Positions 11,383-24,449 of a stretch of DNA of 64,000 bases are shown here, in pieces. The stretch is from Taxillus chinensis. Its lineage: Eukaryota > Streptophyta > Magnoliopsida > Santalales > Loranthaceae. Within the stretch, counting starts at the first letter, position 1. Every line of letters starts with the position of its first letter. The notes under the pieces are model-generated. The model had not been told where the DNA came from. It saw only the letters and a list, made by a program, of their open reading frames with translations, and made no database searches. The stretch covers positions 19,410,438 through 19,474,437 of the forward strand of contig CM042089.1 of NCBI GenBank assembly GCA_023512835.1, given 5' to 3'. The translations under genes were made by a program, and so were the position numbers.

Positions 11383-14074
11383 ATGTTGGAGCTCAGTTCA
11401 CATATGGTCGTGCGTCATGTTTGCTTCTTTGTTTTATTGGTAAATCTTTTTAATCAAGAACTCATTTATGTATATTTTAAGTAATTACTTTTTCATTTGA
11501 AAATTTTATTATATGTTTTTGTATGATTCATACACTATATATAATTATTTCCTGACTGATTTCACTACTCCATGCATGAATTTTAGGAACAAGTCACCTT
11601 AACGGTTTATTCAAATTAAATTGCATTCATATTACATAGGACAAATCATATAGACACAAGACGTCTCCTATTAAAACATTCAACTTGTGGAAATAAGAAG
11701 AAATGATTCAATTTTTCATTTGATACTATGTTTTATTTCTCCATTTTTCCATGCCCATATAGTTTCAAGATATATTCATGATAGGATCAGTATTCGTGTT
11801 TGATTATTGCATTTTGATTTTCTTTCTCTAAGTTAATTGATAATTTCCTCATCAACTCCAATAATTTTCAAAAGTTTTTTTCTTCATAAACTTGCACTAG
11901 TTTTATGGAATCTCATTCTTATTTATTTTTTTTAAAAAATATATGCTTAAAAGACCCAAATGTCTAACTGCATAGTTTCATTTTATCGTAACTTATTTTT
12001 ATTATAAAATGTAGTATACCTGATAACAAATCAAAAACAAAAAAATACTCACGTACAGATAAACAGTTATTTTCTACCATAAATCATTCATATAAATCTT
12101 GATAGATTGTTGCAAAAGTAACAAATGATTGTCTAAAATGTTGTTTTTTTAATGTCTCATGTTTAGGATAAATAAGTAAAACATAAAAATATTCGACATA
12201 TATTAACTAAAATTTCACTTAGTCAAATCTTAGCCAATTTTCAAATGTTCCATCCTTTTTCTTTTTCTTTTTTCGGGTTGGTCTGATTTTTCTAAAAATA
12301 CCAATTTGGAATGAAAATTGAATCCACATTGCATATGGTTCACGAGTTCATTAACTAAATTGATGAGTGAACATTGAAGCCTAATACCAATGTGGAATGA
12401 ACATTGAATCCAACGTCCAATGAACGCTGAAAAGCTACATTGCATATGGTGAACTAAATTGATTGATGCATTTCAGCGTAATGACTAATATATGCTAATT
12501 GGCCTCCTTGCACTCTTCTTGTATTGATGGCTAGGCATTCATAGTCGTACTCCTTCCGAGCGTTGTGATTCCTTACTGGTACAATTTGATCCGTCGGATC
12601 GATCGCCAAGTTGATTCACAGACGTATGCCTTCCACTCTGCATTACTTTCCCAAGTGGAGAACACTGTCAATGCTCTCCCATTACATACATCGGCCGCAG
12701 CAAAGGTAGCACAGCTGCTTAATTCATCCATCAATGATCAACCCGCCATGTTCTCAACACTACAAACAAATGTATGACATACATTATGTTGGTTTCTTTT
12801 TGTTTTTATATGTTTTTTTTCCTACAGAATATCGAATGCTGATGGTTGTGTAGGTTAACTTATTCCAGGTTACTTCGGTGTTGTATCCAGCATTTTCACT
12901 GGTTCCAAACTTATCACAGATTGTGTACACCGCCCTCAATGGCCTCTTCTTCTTGTACTACACCAGTGGCACCAATCAGATACTTGCAGTGCACTCAAAC
13001 GCTTCACTTCCATCTGAACAAAATAATGCCTCGGTGCCTTGTTGGTACACTCAGCCAGTAGACAACAGCACCGGGAAGCTGGCGGGGAGAGCAACCATGT
13101 CCTGCTCAAACTCATCAGCAGAAAAGGCTAGCTGGCTCCGAGAAGTCCTGAATTCTACAAATCACCAAGATTCCATTATAGGGAATGGATGGAATGATGA
13201 GAATCTTTTGTTCTTCAGCAAAGCTCGCATGCCTGGAAAAGGAGCTCTTGGTTTGGGTTTCTCAGCTAAAGTATTCACTGACTTGTTTTCTGGTATGAAC
13301 TTTGAGGGTGGGAGGTTTTACTTGACCATGACAAATGGGAAAGTATTAGTGGATGGAGGCCTCCCAAACACAAGCTTTGTCGCCACCCGTGATTCAGTTT
13401 CATTTCACATACAAGAATCCAATGGAAACCGAGACGGTCATAAGCAAAAAACTGTTCCATGCCGCCCCTATAATGGCTTTCCAGAAGGTTCATTCTTGCA
13501 CATCGGGGAAACAAACTACGTGTTCTACTGCTCTCCACTTGAAATCATGGGAGTCCACATGGTAAGAGTTAATTCTTCATTTTGTCTTGTAAAGTACATA
13601 GTTTTTGAGCCTGCTTCCATCAAATACTGCTTCGATATAAACTGTTGTTTTTTGGGCAATCCTCCATATAGGTTTATTCATTAGCTTTCCCTTCTACTGG
13701 ATTAGCTGCTGACCAAGTCCACCGCCACAGCAAGTTGGCTCTCATCCTCCTATTATGCATGGCTGTCACTGTGATCATCTCCGTGTCAGTTTTTGTGCTC
13801 TTCATGTTTAGGGCAGCGAGAAGAGAAATGCACTTGTGTGCAGCACTCATCAAGCAAATGGAAGCCACCCAACAAGCGGAGAGAAAGAGCATGAACAAGA
13901 GCCTTGCCTTTGCGAGTGCCAACCATGACGTGCGTGCTTCTCTAGCAGCCTTCACCGGTCTGATTGAGATTTGTTATGACGAGGTTGCTCCGGGTTCAAA
14001 GTTGGAGACAAATTTAATGCAAATGGAAGATTGTTCAAAGGATCTTCTAGGTAGTTAAATCAACTGTTTATGTG

Positions 14075-14133
<59 letters not shown>

Positions 14134-16475
14134 ATTAAGTAATAATGGGATTTACTCATAAGATGAAAATTCTTGGTGCACCTATTTTCCCCCAGGTATA
14201 TTGAATTCATTCCTTGATACTAGTAAGATTGAGGCAGGCAAAATGCAACTGGAAGAAGAAGAGTTTGACGTGGCACAACTAGTAGAAGATGTGGTTGATT
14301 TGTACCATCCAGTTGGGATGAAGAAGGGTGTGGATGTGGTGTTAGACCTCCACAGCTCCCTCAACAAATTTTCCAAAGTCAAGGGTGACCCAGGAAGATT
14401 AAAACAGATCTTATGCAACCTGCTAAGCAATGCCATTAAATTTACCCCTGAGGGACATGTATCGGTTGGAGCCTGGGCTAAAAGGCCTACCAATGTTGAG
14501 AATTCAATACTTGCTTCTAAGGAAAATGATTCATTAAACTGTTTAGCCTCCATGTTCTTCAAGATTAGTGGGGCATCAGAGCACCTTGAGACTGTAAATG
14601 GATTCCAAAAGAGTCCGAATTCTATGGAGTTTGTGTTTGAGGTGAACGACACGGGTGTTGGGATTCCGGAGGAGAAGCAAAAAAAAGTTTTCGAAAACTT
14701 TGTTCAGGTGAGGGACACAGCTCATGTGCACGAAGGCACTGGGTTGGGACTTGGTATTGTTCAGTCCTTGGTATGTAACGAAAACACCTGCTGTTTTTGC
14801 TTTTCTTTTCTTTCTTTCTTTTTTCAAAGTCTGCAACAACATAACTTTCTGTACCCAATGATGAAGCTTAGATTCTCTCACCTGTCTGTATAGGTACGCC
14901 TAATGGGTGGAGAGATTGCAATCGTCAATAAGCATGTCCGTAAAAGGGGAACTTGTTTCAGGTTCAACGTTTTTCTCACATCTACTGCCGTGCTCTCTGC
15001 CGAAGATAGTACTACAAAAGAGGCTTCAGATTGCATTCCAGGCAGTGACTCCCAACAGAACACGACAGCAACAAACATGCACACAAGTCTTGTCTCCAGA
15101 TTAGAGGGGTCCTATGTTGTACTCTTGATTCAAAGTGAAGAGCGCCGAAGGGTTGCTAGAAGATTTTTCAAGACCGTGGGAATAAAAGTCTTGATCGTGG
15201 ACCAGTGGGAGAGTCTTTCTTACACCCTCAAAAATCTTAAAAACAAGTTGAACCTCTGCAACTACAGCTCTTCAGGGTTGTCTGAGTCGAGCTCCTGGAG
15301 TGAAGGCCCACACAGACCCAACCAGTCTACTCGAGCCAAGGAGCAGCCATTAAGCACCATGGATGGAACTGATGACATGAGTCTTGATAGAAGGAACAAC
15401 AATGCTGTAAGAGGCGCAAGCTGCGTACTAATTTTGATTGATGCAGGGGCTGGCCCATTTCCTGATCTCTGGCGGGCTGTGTTTGAGTTCAGAAGAGAGC
15501 CATGCACTGGCTGTTGCAAGGTTGTGTGGCTGGACAAACAAACCAAACACAACCCGCAACATTATCGAGTCCTTAGAGAGGGCGAGCCAGGGTTAACTGG
15601 GGACCATATCATATCCAAACCCTTCCACGGGTCCCGCCTAGTTGAAGCCCTGAGTCTTCTACCAGAATTTGGGAGCCTGCAACAGCAAGGCGCCCCAGAA
15701 AAACAAAACAGAGAAAAAGTTACGCAGCAGCGTCGAGTGACTGGAAAAACTACCATTCAATATTCAACGAAGGAGCGCAGTGGGGTGGATACAAGCAGCA
15801 AGAAGCCATTGGACGGCATAGTGATTTTGGCTGCAGACGATACTGCCATATCTCGCACGATTATAGAGGCTGTTTTGACTAGACTAGGAGCAACCATCCA
15901 TACATGCGAAAATGGGGAAGAAGCCCTTGAACTTGTGTGCAGTGGCATTAGGAATAAACTGGAACATGGAGCTTCTAATCTTCTTCCTTACGATTACATA
16001 CTCATGGACTGTCAGGTAATATAAATGCTTCACAAAAACCGGTCTATTTAATTTGGGTAGTTGCAGATTTGATTTTCATTTAGCTATATATATATATATT
16101 AAAATTAGGTTGTTTGGTTAGTGTAGCAGAGACAGCATACTCATAATGCTAAGGTGAGATCAATGTGAGCATCAGCTAAAGGGTCAATATTGTTTTTGCA
16201 ATGTGGGTCTAACAGTCCTACATTTTGTCTTTGACCCAAAAAAAAAACAGATGCCGAAGATGGATGGTTATGAGGCAACCAGGCGAATAAGAAACGAGGA
16301 GAGGCAGTACGGAGTTTACATCCCTATAATTGCATTAACTGCGCATGACACAAAAGGCGAAGAAGCAGATAAGATGGTCCGGGCTGGAATGGACTTACAG
16401 TTGGTCAAACCTTTGAAAGAAGCTGCATTGATGGAGGCCATCCGAAGCCTCCGTGAACATTGTAGAAAAAATTGA
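11383..16475 (+). CDS. CKI1-like hybrid histidine kinase (seven exons, 1100 aa)
   Basis: Membrane sensor histidine kinase of the phosphorelay that passes phosphate to HPt proteins and B-type response regulators; Arabidopsis CKI1 acts without cytokinin binding and is needed in the female gametophyte. Exons: 11383-11439, 12535-12771, 12854-13561, 13672-14050, 14196-14770, 14894-16015, 16251-16475, all GT-AG with consistent phase. A membrane segment (about 12-35) spans the exon 1/2 join; an extracellular domain (36-350) carries CKI1 signatures such as GLFFLYY and WYTQPVD; a second membrane segment is 355-380. Phospho-acceptor His419 lies in NHDVRASLA. The ATPase has an N box (CNLLSNAIKF, 534-543), G1 (DTGVGIP) and G2 (GTGLGLG). 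The receiver has Asp967/968, phospho-acceptor Asp1024, Thr1056 and Lys1079. Exon 1 starts after an in-frame TGA at 11377 and is the least certain. The gene looks intact. Confidence 0.9.
14081..14132. repeat. (CT)n microsatellite in CKI1-like intron 4
   Basis: About 50 bases of uninterrupted CT dinucleotides inside the 145-base intron 14051-14195, upstream of the acceptor. It makes up about a third of that intron. Confidence 0.9.
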
Positions 16476-17340
16476 TGTTACAGCAACCAGCATCTTCACC
16501 TGTGTTGCCTCTGTCTATATGCAGTTAGTTAGTTTGGTTAGGGTTGAATAGACAACATTTTTCCAGAGACAGAAACAAACACAATGTTGACAGTATGAAC
16601 AGATAGGATTGGTTCATCTCAGTTGATTTGGGCAGAAGAAAGCAGATTGTAACTCAAACGCACACGCATATATGTACACATACATAGTGGGTGGTAATGG
16701 AAGGCCTAATCCCAACATGCTTTTATTGAGCCGTTTGCTTGGGAATGTAACAACATAATTTTTTGGACTCAATCTTCAACTTTGGCAGGTGCTTAAAGTG
16801 TGACTTTCGGCAAGAGCTCATACCCCCATATGGGCAATTGTAAAGTCATTGATGACGTTATCATGAGGAGTATCAGAGATTCGTCGCTTGAACACACCCC
16901 CAACCCCCCCCCCCCCCAAAAAAAAAAAAAAAAAAAAAAGGAATTCGTGTTAGTTTCAAACACACGTTCACATATACACTCTGCAATCGTTTTTGCATTT
17001 TCTTGAAGTGTGGTGTTTCTATGTCAAGGAATCTGTCCCGTCTAAAACAAAGGATAAGATGATGAGAAAGCAAAGAACTGCAGTAAGCTGTTTCCCAGTG
17101 TAAATCGCGACAACAAAATATCACTACACAAAACAGAAATTATAATAATATTAATTATTATTAATTTTGCCAGAAATGTGGTTCACAACTACCATCAAAC
17201 TGGATACTTGTGGGAGCAGCATGATCAAAAGGAGGGAAGGTTAAAGGTGCACGCCTCTTTACTGGTTGGACATGTAGTCATGTACTAATCATGGCTGAAT
17301 CTTATAGAGAGAAATATGGGGCATTGATTTTGGTACTTAC
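16476..17340. other. CKI1-like 3' flank with a poly-C/poly-A tract
   Basis: Follows the TGA stop and should contain the 3' untranslated region. At about 16903-16939 a run of C (interrupted by a few other bases at its start) passes directly into a run of about 22 A. No further gene is seen. Confidence 0.45.
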
Positions 17341-17665
17341 CAAAAATGTCAGAAGTTCGATCTTGATGGGATTGTTGTTATTGGTGGATATGATTTGAAC
17401 ACAAGCATCTCCCTCCTGCCAGAATACTTCAGTTACTATTAATCTGAGGCCAAATTAATTCATTGTTAATATGTTTGAGTTGATATTAATGTGACCTGTT
17501 TATTTATGATCCTGTTTATTTAATTCTTTTATTTACCGACTGAAATGTATTGAAACACACATATATTTGACCCTTAAATTTTATATTTGGCTTGAGATTG
17601 CTGCAAAGAAGCTGACCCTGAAGAATGTTACGGTCCAGATTGCAGATGTTGTCTGCAAACGTGCA
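17341..17665 (+). pseudogene. Fragments of a pyrophosphate-fructose-6-phosphate 1-phosphotransferase gene
   Basis: Two short plus-strand stretches read as PFP. The first (about 17351-17440) gives CQKFDLDGIVVIGGYDLNT and continues to LLPEYFS, matching the LDGLVVIGG...SNT...LLAE nucleotide-site region. The second (about 17600-17665) gives AAKKLTLKNVTVQIADVVCK, matching the later KQTLKNVT...VICKRA region. AT-rich sequence, perhaps a decayed intron, separates them. No start, no full domain and stops nearby, so this is a remnant. Beta-subunit type is somewhat more likely than alpha. Confidence 0.6.
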
Positions 17666-17776
17666 TCTTTCCTTATCCATAGACAAATTACAAAGCAATA
17701 AGCAATATTTGCAGTTTCCCCCGCAATGCTACCCAGCAGTCTCAACGCCTGATGTTATACAAAGCTTTCATTCTCA

Positions 17777-17970
17777 ATGCCTAGGCCCCATTCTGGAGGT
17801 TCGTCCATGTCCTATGATCACTATAATTTCTTCCTAAATTACATGGCCAGTACCGAGTCCTTCAGCAGGGCAAAGGCCCGGTCCCAGAGCACCCTAAAGC
17901 AGCGCTCGGTGGATTTGAATTCAGAGAAGCTGTCCATGACCCTCATGAGGCTGTTTCTGGAGGGGAGTAA
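17777..17970 (+). pseudogene. IQD (IQ67-domain) protein C-terminal fragment
   Basis: The frame from 17777 reads MPRPHSGGSSMSYDHYNFFL, then NYMASTES, then AKARSQSTLKQR. This fits the conserved C-terminal block of plant IQD proteins (NYMA-TES-RAK-RSQSAPKQR). No IQ motifs or N-terminal part are present, and the frame runs on into sequence with no similarity I recognise. It starts about 110 bases after the PFP fragments, in the same orientation, although the two families are unrelated. Confidence 0.55.
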
Positions 17971-19531
17971 TATTCCAATGGCAGTAAGGATCACTATAAT
18001 CATAATAAGGGTCAAAAACATGGTAGCGAGTACATTTTTCTACTTTTGTGTAAAATCAAAGCATTCAGCACATAAAAGAATAAGTAATTAATTGTTGAAA
18101 CTTGAAAGGCCAAGTACGTAGTCCCAAAATCCTATACACTGACTTGAAAGGCATGCACGGTTCCTTAGATGTTTTTGCATTGCCAATAACCAAAACAAAA
18201 AACAAAAAACAAAAAAAAAACACCCAGAACGCTCCTTTGGCACATTACCAACGCGAAAAGGAGAAATTAATTATGCGCTTGGTCGCCACTTTTTAAGAGA
18301 CCCCAGCCCAGCTCAGGTCATAATTTGGCGGAGAGAATGTGGCTAGTGGGAATTTCTGCTTTCTTTTTCCTGTTACTTATTTTGATGGGCAAGTCCAAGT
18401 GTAGGAAATTAGTTTCAACTTTTGTTAGTGGGAGGCTGGCCGGTGGGGTTGCCTGATTTGGACGAAGCCGAACCTTCAAGTTCCTCCATTGAAATCCAAA
18501 GGAGATATGCTTTTAAGGCATACAATTGAGATCTAAGTCCACCACAAGAGGGCTGGCATGAGTGAGTGATTGAGAGAGAGAGAGAGAGATGAAAGTCTTA
18601 TCAGCCTACTTGTAAACCCTGCTGAAAAAGACCACCACCACACCAGTCACACGGTAGCACCCATCTCATTCAATAAATATTTCCATTAATTAAGTACAGT
18701 GAAGAGACTGTTCACCTCATATCCTTCTAATAAAAGAGGTTTAGATAATTAATCAAATACTCATTTGCAATACTTAGCACATGAAGTAGCAAACAATTTT
18801 AAGATCCTGTATAAACTCATGAATTGGAAAATATTAATATAGGTTGGAAAATTGATTTTAATACAAACTATCCAAAAATATGCTGTCAATACCATGTCCT
18901 TAATGGTTTTCCACGTGTTGCTTCCACCCTTATATATTATATAATAATCAATGGCTTTTACGGTGACAAATGCAACAAATATCAAAATAGCAATCAATGC
19001 AATATAATTATAATAACCCAAAACACAAAAAATTATATGATTTAATTACCTTAATGAAATATGACCTATATTTAGTGGCAAGAGAGAATGTGTTAAATAT
19101 ACACATTACTCCCTTGCATAGTTGTATATTTGGCTCCATTCTTTCGAAAGAAAAAAAATCTCATTTAATACTTATTTGTTCCATTTTGTCAGCCTTTTTT
19201 TTTTTTTGGAAAATATGACTTTTTTTGTTTGTTTTAGATCTCAACTTCAATCCTTCTATTACCAAGGTAATATATTTTCCTCCTTAATTCCTTTTATTTT
19301 CTATCAAACAAAAAAATGATACACACCACTAAAAAAGCTTTACAAAGACTATTTAAAATCGTCTTCTTTTGAACATTTTAAAAATGACTTTATGAAAGTT
19401 GTCTTCTTGATATAAAATTAAGATAATTTTTTTTGACTATTTTAAATATTTAAGAGATAAAAAAGTTTTATGTCCTCTTCAAAAAACTTTTAAAGTTAAT
19501 TAAAAATCACCTTTAATGTAAATATTATCTT

Positions 19532-19577
<46 letters not shown>

Positions 19578-20759
19578 CCTTTCAAGATAGCGATAAAATC
19601 ATCATATTTTAATCACTATTTTATTAGAAAAAAATATTTTAGTACAAACATTCCTCAATATGTAAATACTTACACAATAAAATAAACATATATTAAAATA
19701 AGATATATTCATATATGTTCAAGTCTAATAATATTCAAAATACATGTAATGAGAATTAACACTTGTCCTAGTTACAAAATTTGTAATTCTATAAATCCAC
19801 ATGAAAAGGGATTAAAAAATATCCATAAATTAATAAATTGTAGCCTACGTAAAACAAGTGGCTTGTTTCCAAAATTATATTCTTGAATGCACAAGTGATC
19901 ATGAATGTAGTTCATAATTTCCACTCTCACCTCATCCATAACCTCCTTTTTGTATTCTTCATCATCCCCAAACTGCAAAAAAACTATAAAATAAAAACAT
20001 TTACTTTGTTTAGAATACATAATTTTTAAAAGCAATTCATATAGATTATTGGTACATTTCAAATTGTTAAGCTTCCATAACTATATGGTGGCCCACCATT
20101 GTATTATGGTTCTTTAGATCTGAGTTGCGTACCGTTTGAAACTAGTTCTTGATAAAACATATTTTTATTTAACTAAAAACAAAAAAATAGTATATTTTCT
20201 TTAAATTTTTTTATTTATGACATATGTTATTGTCTTTGGGTTACGCTAAGATCTTGCCCCTATATTAAGTAAAAAAATAATTAGTGTAATTTTAACGTAT
20301 CATTTTTTATATTTTTATATATAAAAATATTTGTGATAAACTCAAAATGAAACACCGAAACATAGTAGTATTGAAATATTTTGCTCCAATGACCAAATCA
20401 AAACACGTACCAAAATGAAATATACAACTTTTCTCCTTTGTTCGATTACTTATACAAAAAATATAGCTTAAATTACTTCATTAAACCCACCAAACCAATA
20501 AAGTCACCAGTTTGATAAACTTCACTAGTCTGATAAACTCATCACATGCATATGATAAATTGTGAATCATCTGAAAAATAAAACTCTAAAAAACTTTGAA
20601 CCATTTGACTAACAAAACTCCATCCGATATACTCAACTCCAAAAGGCAAAATAGTCTCAGTTTGAGAATTTCCATAGATATAATAAACTCTAATCTATCC
20701 GAACAAATACTTATTCTGAGATTCCATCTCTTATTTAATGAAATTTCAACCAATTTGAA
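17971..20759. other. AT-rich intergenic DNA with simple repeats
   Basis: No gene supported. Holds a short (GA)n run near 18573-18588 and a (TA)n run at about 19538-19574. Short frames here have no recognisable similarity. Confidence 0.5.
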
Positions 20760-20890
20760 AACTTCCAGTTAATCTGAGATGCACTAACTCGTTTGAAGAA
20801 CTCTAGTTAATTTGAGATGCACCAACTCTTTCAAAGATCTTTAATTAATTCGTGATGCACCAACTTGCTCGAAGAAAGCTATAACTAATC
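20760..20890. repeat. Degenerate minisatellite, about 39-bp unit
   Basis: Three clear copies and a decayed fourth of a unit containing AGTTAATYTGAGATGCACYA followed by ACTCGTTTGAAGA-like sequence, in direct orientation. Confidence 0.6.
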
Positions 20891-21734
20891 TAACATACTT
20901 CACCTATCTGAAAACAAACTATAATTCTGAAAATTAATAAATTTTATATGATAAATCATCATTCTTCCGAGAAATAATATCACTCCGATAACACATTCAT
21001 TCGAGGTTCCAATGCAAGAAACCTCTGGTTTTACTTTGACACTAAACACTATTCAAAAAACTTAGTATCATTTTCTTATTTATTTTCTTTTATGTAAAAT
21101 ATCTAAAATCCACTTAAATCCTTCAAATTACCAAAAACCACCTCGTAAAGCCTTAAACACCACATTAGGCTCAATTACATTTAAAACACTCATATGGATG
21201 ACAATACATTGTTCAAATATTCTCATCCAAAAATAAATGTTAATTCCCAATGTCACCCAAACACACTATATAAGAACTTTAACTAATTAGATAACAATCT
21301 TAGAAAAATCCAAATGAAGCCAATTCCCAAATGCTTTTTATTCTCTAATCAATTTATCAATATTGTTCTCTTCCCACTTATTATTTTATAGTTTGTTTAA
21401 TTTATTTTAACCCTATAATTAATTTTATAGATAAAACTAAAGTTAACATAATTTTAGTACTTGTCAAGGTTAAGAACCATTCCTTGTGGGTTTCATAACT
21501 ATGGTATTAAAAAGAACAAACTTTATTAACTATCACGATTTATGCACTTATAATATAAACAAATGCATGCGTTAGCTACTACAGGTAGTATGTGTCTAAC
21601 CGCACCTATATTTTTTTGGTGGTGAATCTTTTTTATTTATTTTCATCATATTAAGTTTAGTTGGAGCCCTTCATGATGATGACACAATGATACCATTAAT
21701 CCCAACGAGCCAGTGGAGAGCTTGGACAAAAATG

Positions 21735-22055
21735 GGTGATGACACCCTTTATCATCAGTCTTTCGTACTAACGGAGTGTTTCTTTATCTCTTGTGATGAT
21801 CGATTGCTACCTTCAGCATAACTTTTTCATGATAGTAAGGTATTTTTATTTTGTTGTGATACCGAGGTGTTCTTGTTATCATAAGTTATTCGTGATAGTA
21901 GAGTGTCTTATTATCCCTCATGATACTTGAGTATTCCCTTTATTAAGATCACTATTCTATGATAGTAGAGTGTTTCTCTATCTCCTTTCTTCCATGATAG
22001 GGGAGTGTTTCTCTCCCCTATATCATGTCTCTTGTGATAGTAGGGTTGTTCTCTT
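21735..22055. repeat. Degenerate tandem repeat with GATAGTAGAGTGTTTCT core
   Basis: Several direct repeats of roughly 35-45 bases share ATGATAGTA-GAGTGTTTCT and TATC-CTTGTGATA words. Unit length and spacing vary, so the array is old. Confidence 0.55.
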
Positions 22056-22620
22056 TATACAATGCATGTATGCTAATATGAAACGATTCCCTTCATTTTG
22101 TGTCCCCTTATCCTTTATATCCTCGGGTGCTTTTTTAATTTCAACCAAATCTTTAATAGAGACATCTCTCCCACTTGGCTTTTAGGATCATTTTAATATA
22201 TGTTGACTTTAAAGTTTCTCCAATATGTGTCAACCTCAGGAGTCTCTCCTTGTTAACTTTAATAGATTTTTTGACTTCTATTAATCTCAGGATAATGGTT
22301 AACACATGAATAACAACCAAAGTAGCTCTCACAATTTAGACAAAATCATCCAATGCATTTGCAAAGTTAATAACTTCTTCTAATAAGATTTTCTTTACTC
22401 TCTAATAATTTCAAACAATGAAAATATCTAAACAATGCACTTGACCATATTTAATTCTATGAAGAATCAAAAAAATATAAGTAAAGTTGTTTTAACTAAT
22501 AAAAAGTCAAAGTCTGGTCAACATTAGTCAATGCTTCGTATATAGTCTTAGTTAAGTTTTCACGATTTTAGTCATTTTTTGAGCTTGCATGTATATATAT
22601 GTGTGAGTGAGTATGTGTGT

Positions 22621-22865
22621 GTGTGTATATATATATATAACTGATAAATAAAAAAGGAAACAACAAGTGTAATGCGATTAACATCATTCGATCATGATCA
22701 AATGGTCTAAATCGTATTTTCATTTAAATGAAGTGATAATGTAGCAAATAAATAATTAAATAAAAATGTGATATATACCGTTCGATCATGATTGAGTGGA
22801 TCTAATCGCAACTATGCCTACTGCTCTCCTTTTCTATTTATTAGTCCTATATGTGTGTGTGTGTT
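22621..22865. repeat. Inverted-repeat (foldback) element
   Basis: The left arm (about 22640-22715) contains GCGATTAACATCATTCGATC and the right arm (about 22770-22850) contains TCGATCATGATTGAGTGGAT-TAATCGC. They pair as imperfect inverted repeats around a loop of some 55 bases. GT/TA simple repeats flank both sides. MITE-like; no coding content. Confidence 0.5.
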
Positions 22866-22954
22866 AAAAAATTAAGAAATTAATGGTAAATGGTAACTTC
22901 AGGTCAACAAATGAATAGTAAATTTTGTGGTATGGATGAATAGTAACTTTGGAT

Positions 22955-23145
22955 TAGATCAACCCTCATACCGGACTAGACCAAGCCCATATACAAAATC
23001 ATCAAATCAAGCTTTGTATTGGATTGGATCATGCCCTCATACTATATCAAATTAAGCATTCATAATATATTAGATCAAGCCTTAATACTAGATAGAATCA
23101 AATGCTCATACAAGATCAGATAGGCCTTTATATCATATTGGATAA
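22955..23145. repeat. Degenerate minisatellite, about 23-bp unit
   Basis: About seven or eight direct units of the type TTAGATCAAGCCCTCATAC with heavy substitution. Confidence 0.6.
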
Positions 23146-24449
23146 GAATAATAATAATCCGGATTATCTTAATTCGGGCATAATTTGTATATAAACTTTA
23201 AAATATCATAACTTTCGCTATAGCTACGATTAGCCTCAAATTAGTCTCTATTTGAGTTGGCTATTATATAAAGTTAGAATTAGTCAATTTTGATCATTAA
23301 AGAGGGATAAATAAGAAAATACTAGATAAGAATTCACTGCAAAATGTAAGACATGAGTATGAACTTCGAAAATTCATAACTCATTTGATATTAATCTATT
23401 AGGCCTCAAATATGTTGCATATGACAAATATTGAAGTTAAATAATCAATTCAATCGACCTTGTTTTATTTTAAGAAGAATTTAGAAATTTATTGATGAAA
23501 CAATGGAACAATATTTTATTTCATTTAAGTATTCATTGGGTTTGGGATAATTCACTAGGTTTAGAGGTATATATGCCATGATTTTTATTCATTAAATTAA
23601 AAATATTAAAACATTTTAAGAACAAAATTAATTATCTAAAATAATTAAAATAATAAGTTCTTAGAGAATAATAAATTATTGAAAATATTGTGACAAGATT
23701 TAATTATTTTATCTAAATAATAATAGTCTCAATAATAAAATCCAATAAAATTTACGATTTGATACAAAATTAGACATAGTGTTTTCATCGAAGAGCGTTA
23801 TTATTAATGAAATTTAAACTTATATATTAAATTATCAAAGGAGGATTTATTCAATGTCTGAGGCTTTGGGCTCCAAGAACATGACACTTTTATGGATTTC
23901 TATTTGATTGCTCTCAAGACTGAATGAATTGTGAATTCAAATAAAAATCTCAATGAATTGAACATTTTCTATCGAATTGCTTTAGCCCAGTAGTCCCTTT
24001 TGGATATCGCTAGAGAGATGAGTGTTCAAACTTACAGGTAATTAAATATTGACCCTAGTTTTAAGAAAAATAAAATAAAATAAATATGCAGACTGCAGAG
24101 CAATCAAAAGTGAAATTGTACTTGAAATTATCAGATGGGTCATTACAATTTATGAAAATCACGTGAAATTGATAGTCATTAAAATATCAAGGATCAGTGG
24201 AAAAAAACTAGAACATCTCGCATTTTATAAGTGACTACCTTAATTAAAGCGGTCTATATATATAATTTGCATTTAAGACACTATAAACATTTTCACATTA
24301 ATTTTTCTTCTTTACTGTTTTGTGTGCCCCCCGAAGTCCTATGGGAACGCAACATACGATGTTTTGATGGACTTCATCCATTGACTTCCTGGCACGAAGG
24401 CGATCGCTGGTGTGCTTCCCACCGTAGAATATAAATGTTTGTGCTCTCT
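23146..24449. other. AT-rich intergenic DNA upstream of the first NIP gene
   Basis: No gene, RNA or clear repeat supported. The part nearest 24449 is expected to act as the distal promoter of the boric-acid channel gene. Confidence 0.4.

Noticed and set aside
12535..12565. Frameshift in the CKI1-like N-terminus directly upstream of exon 2
   Set aside because: TAG at 12532-12534 is in frame, and an upstream frame reads hydrophobic, but CTAG is a good acceptor and an upstream exon joins cleanly, so no frameshift is needed.
13275..13538. Long antisense frames over the CKI1-like, NIP, RLCK and IDM1-like exons
   Set aside because: They are shadows of conserved coding exons in other frames and resemble no family.
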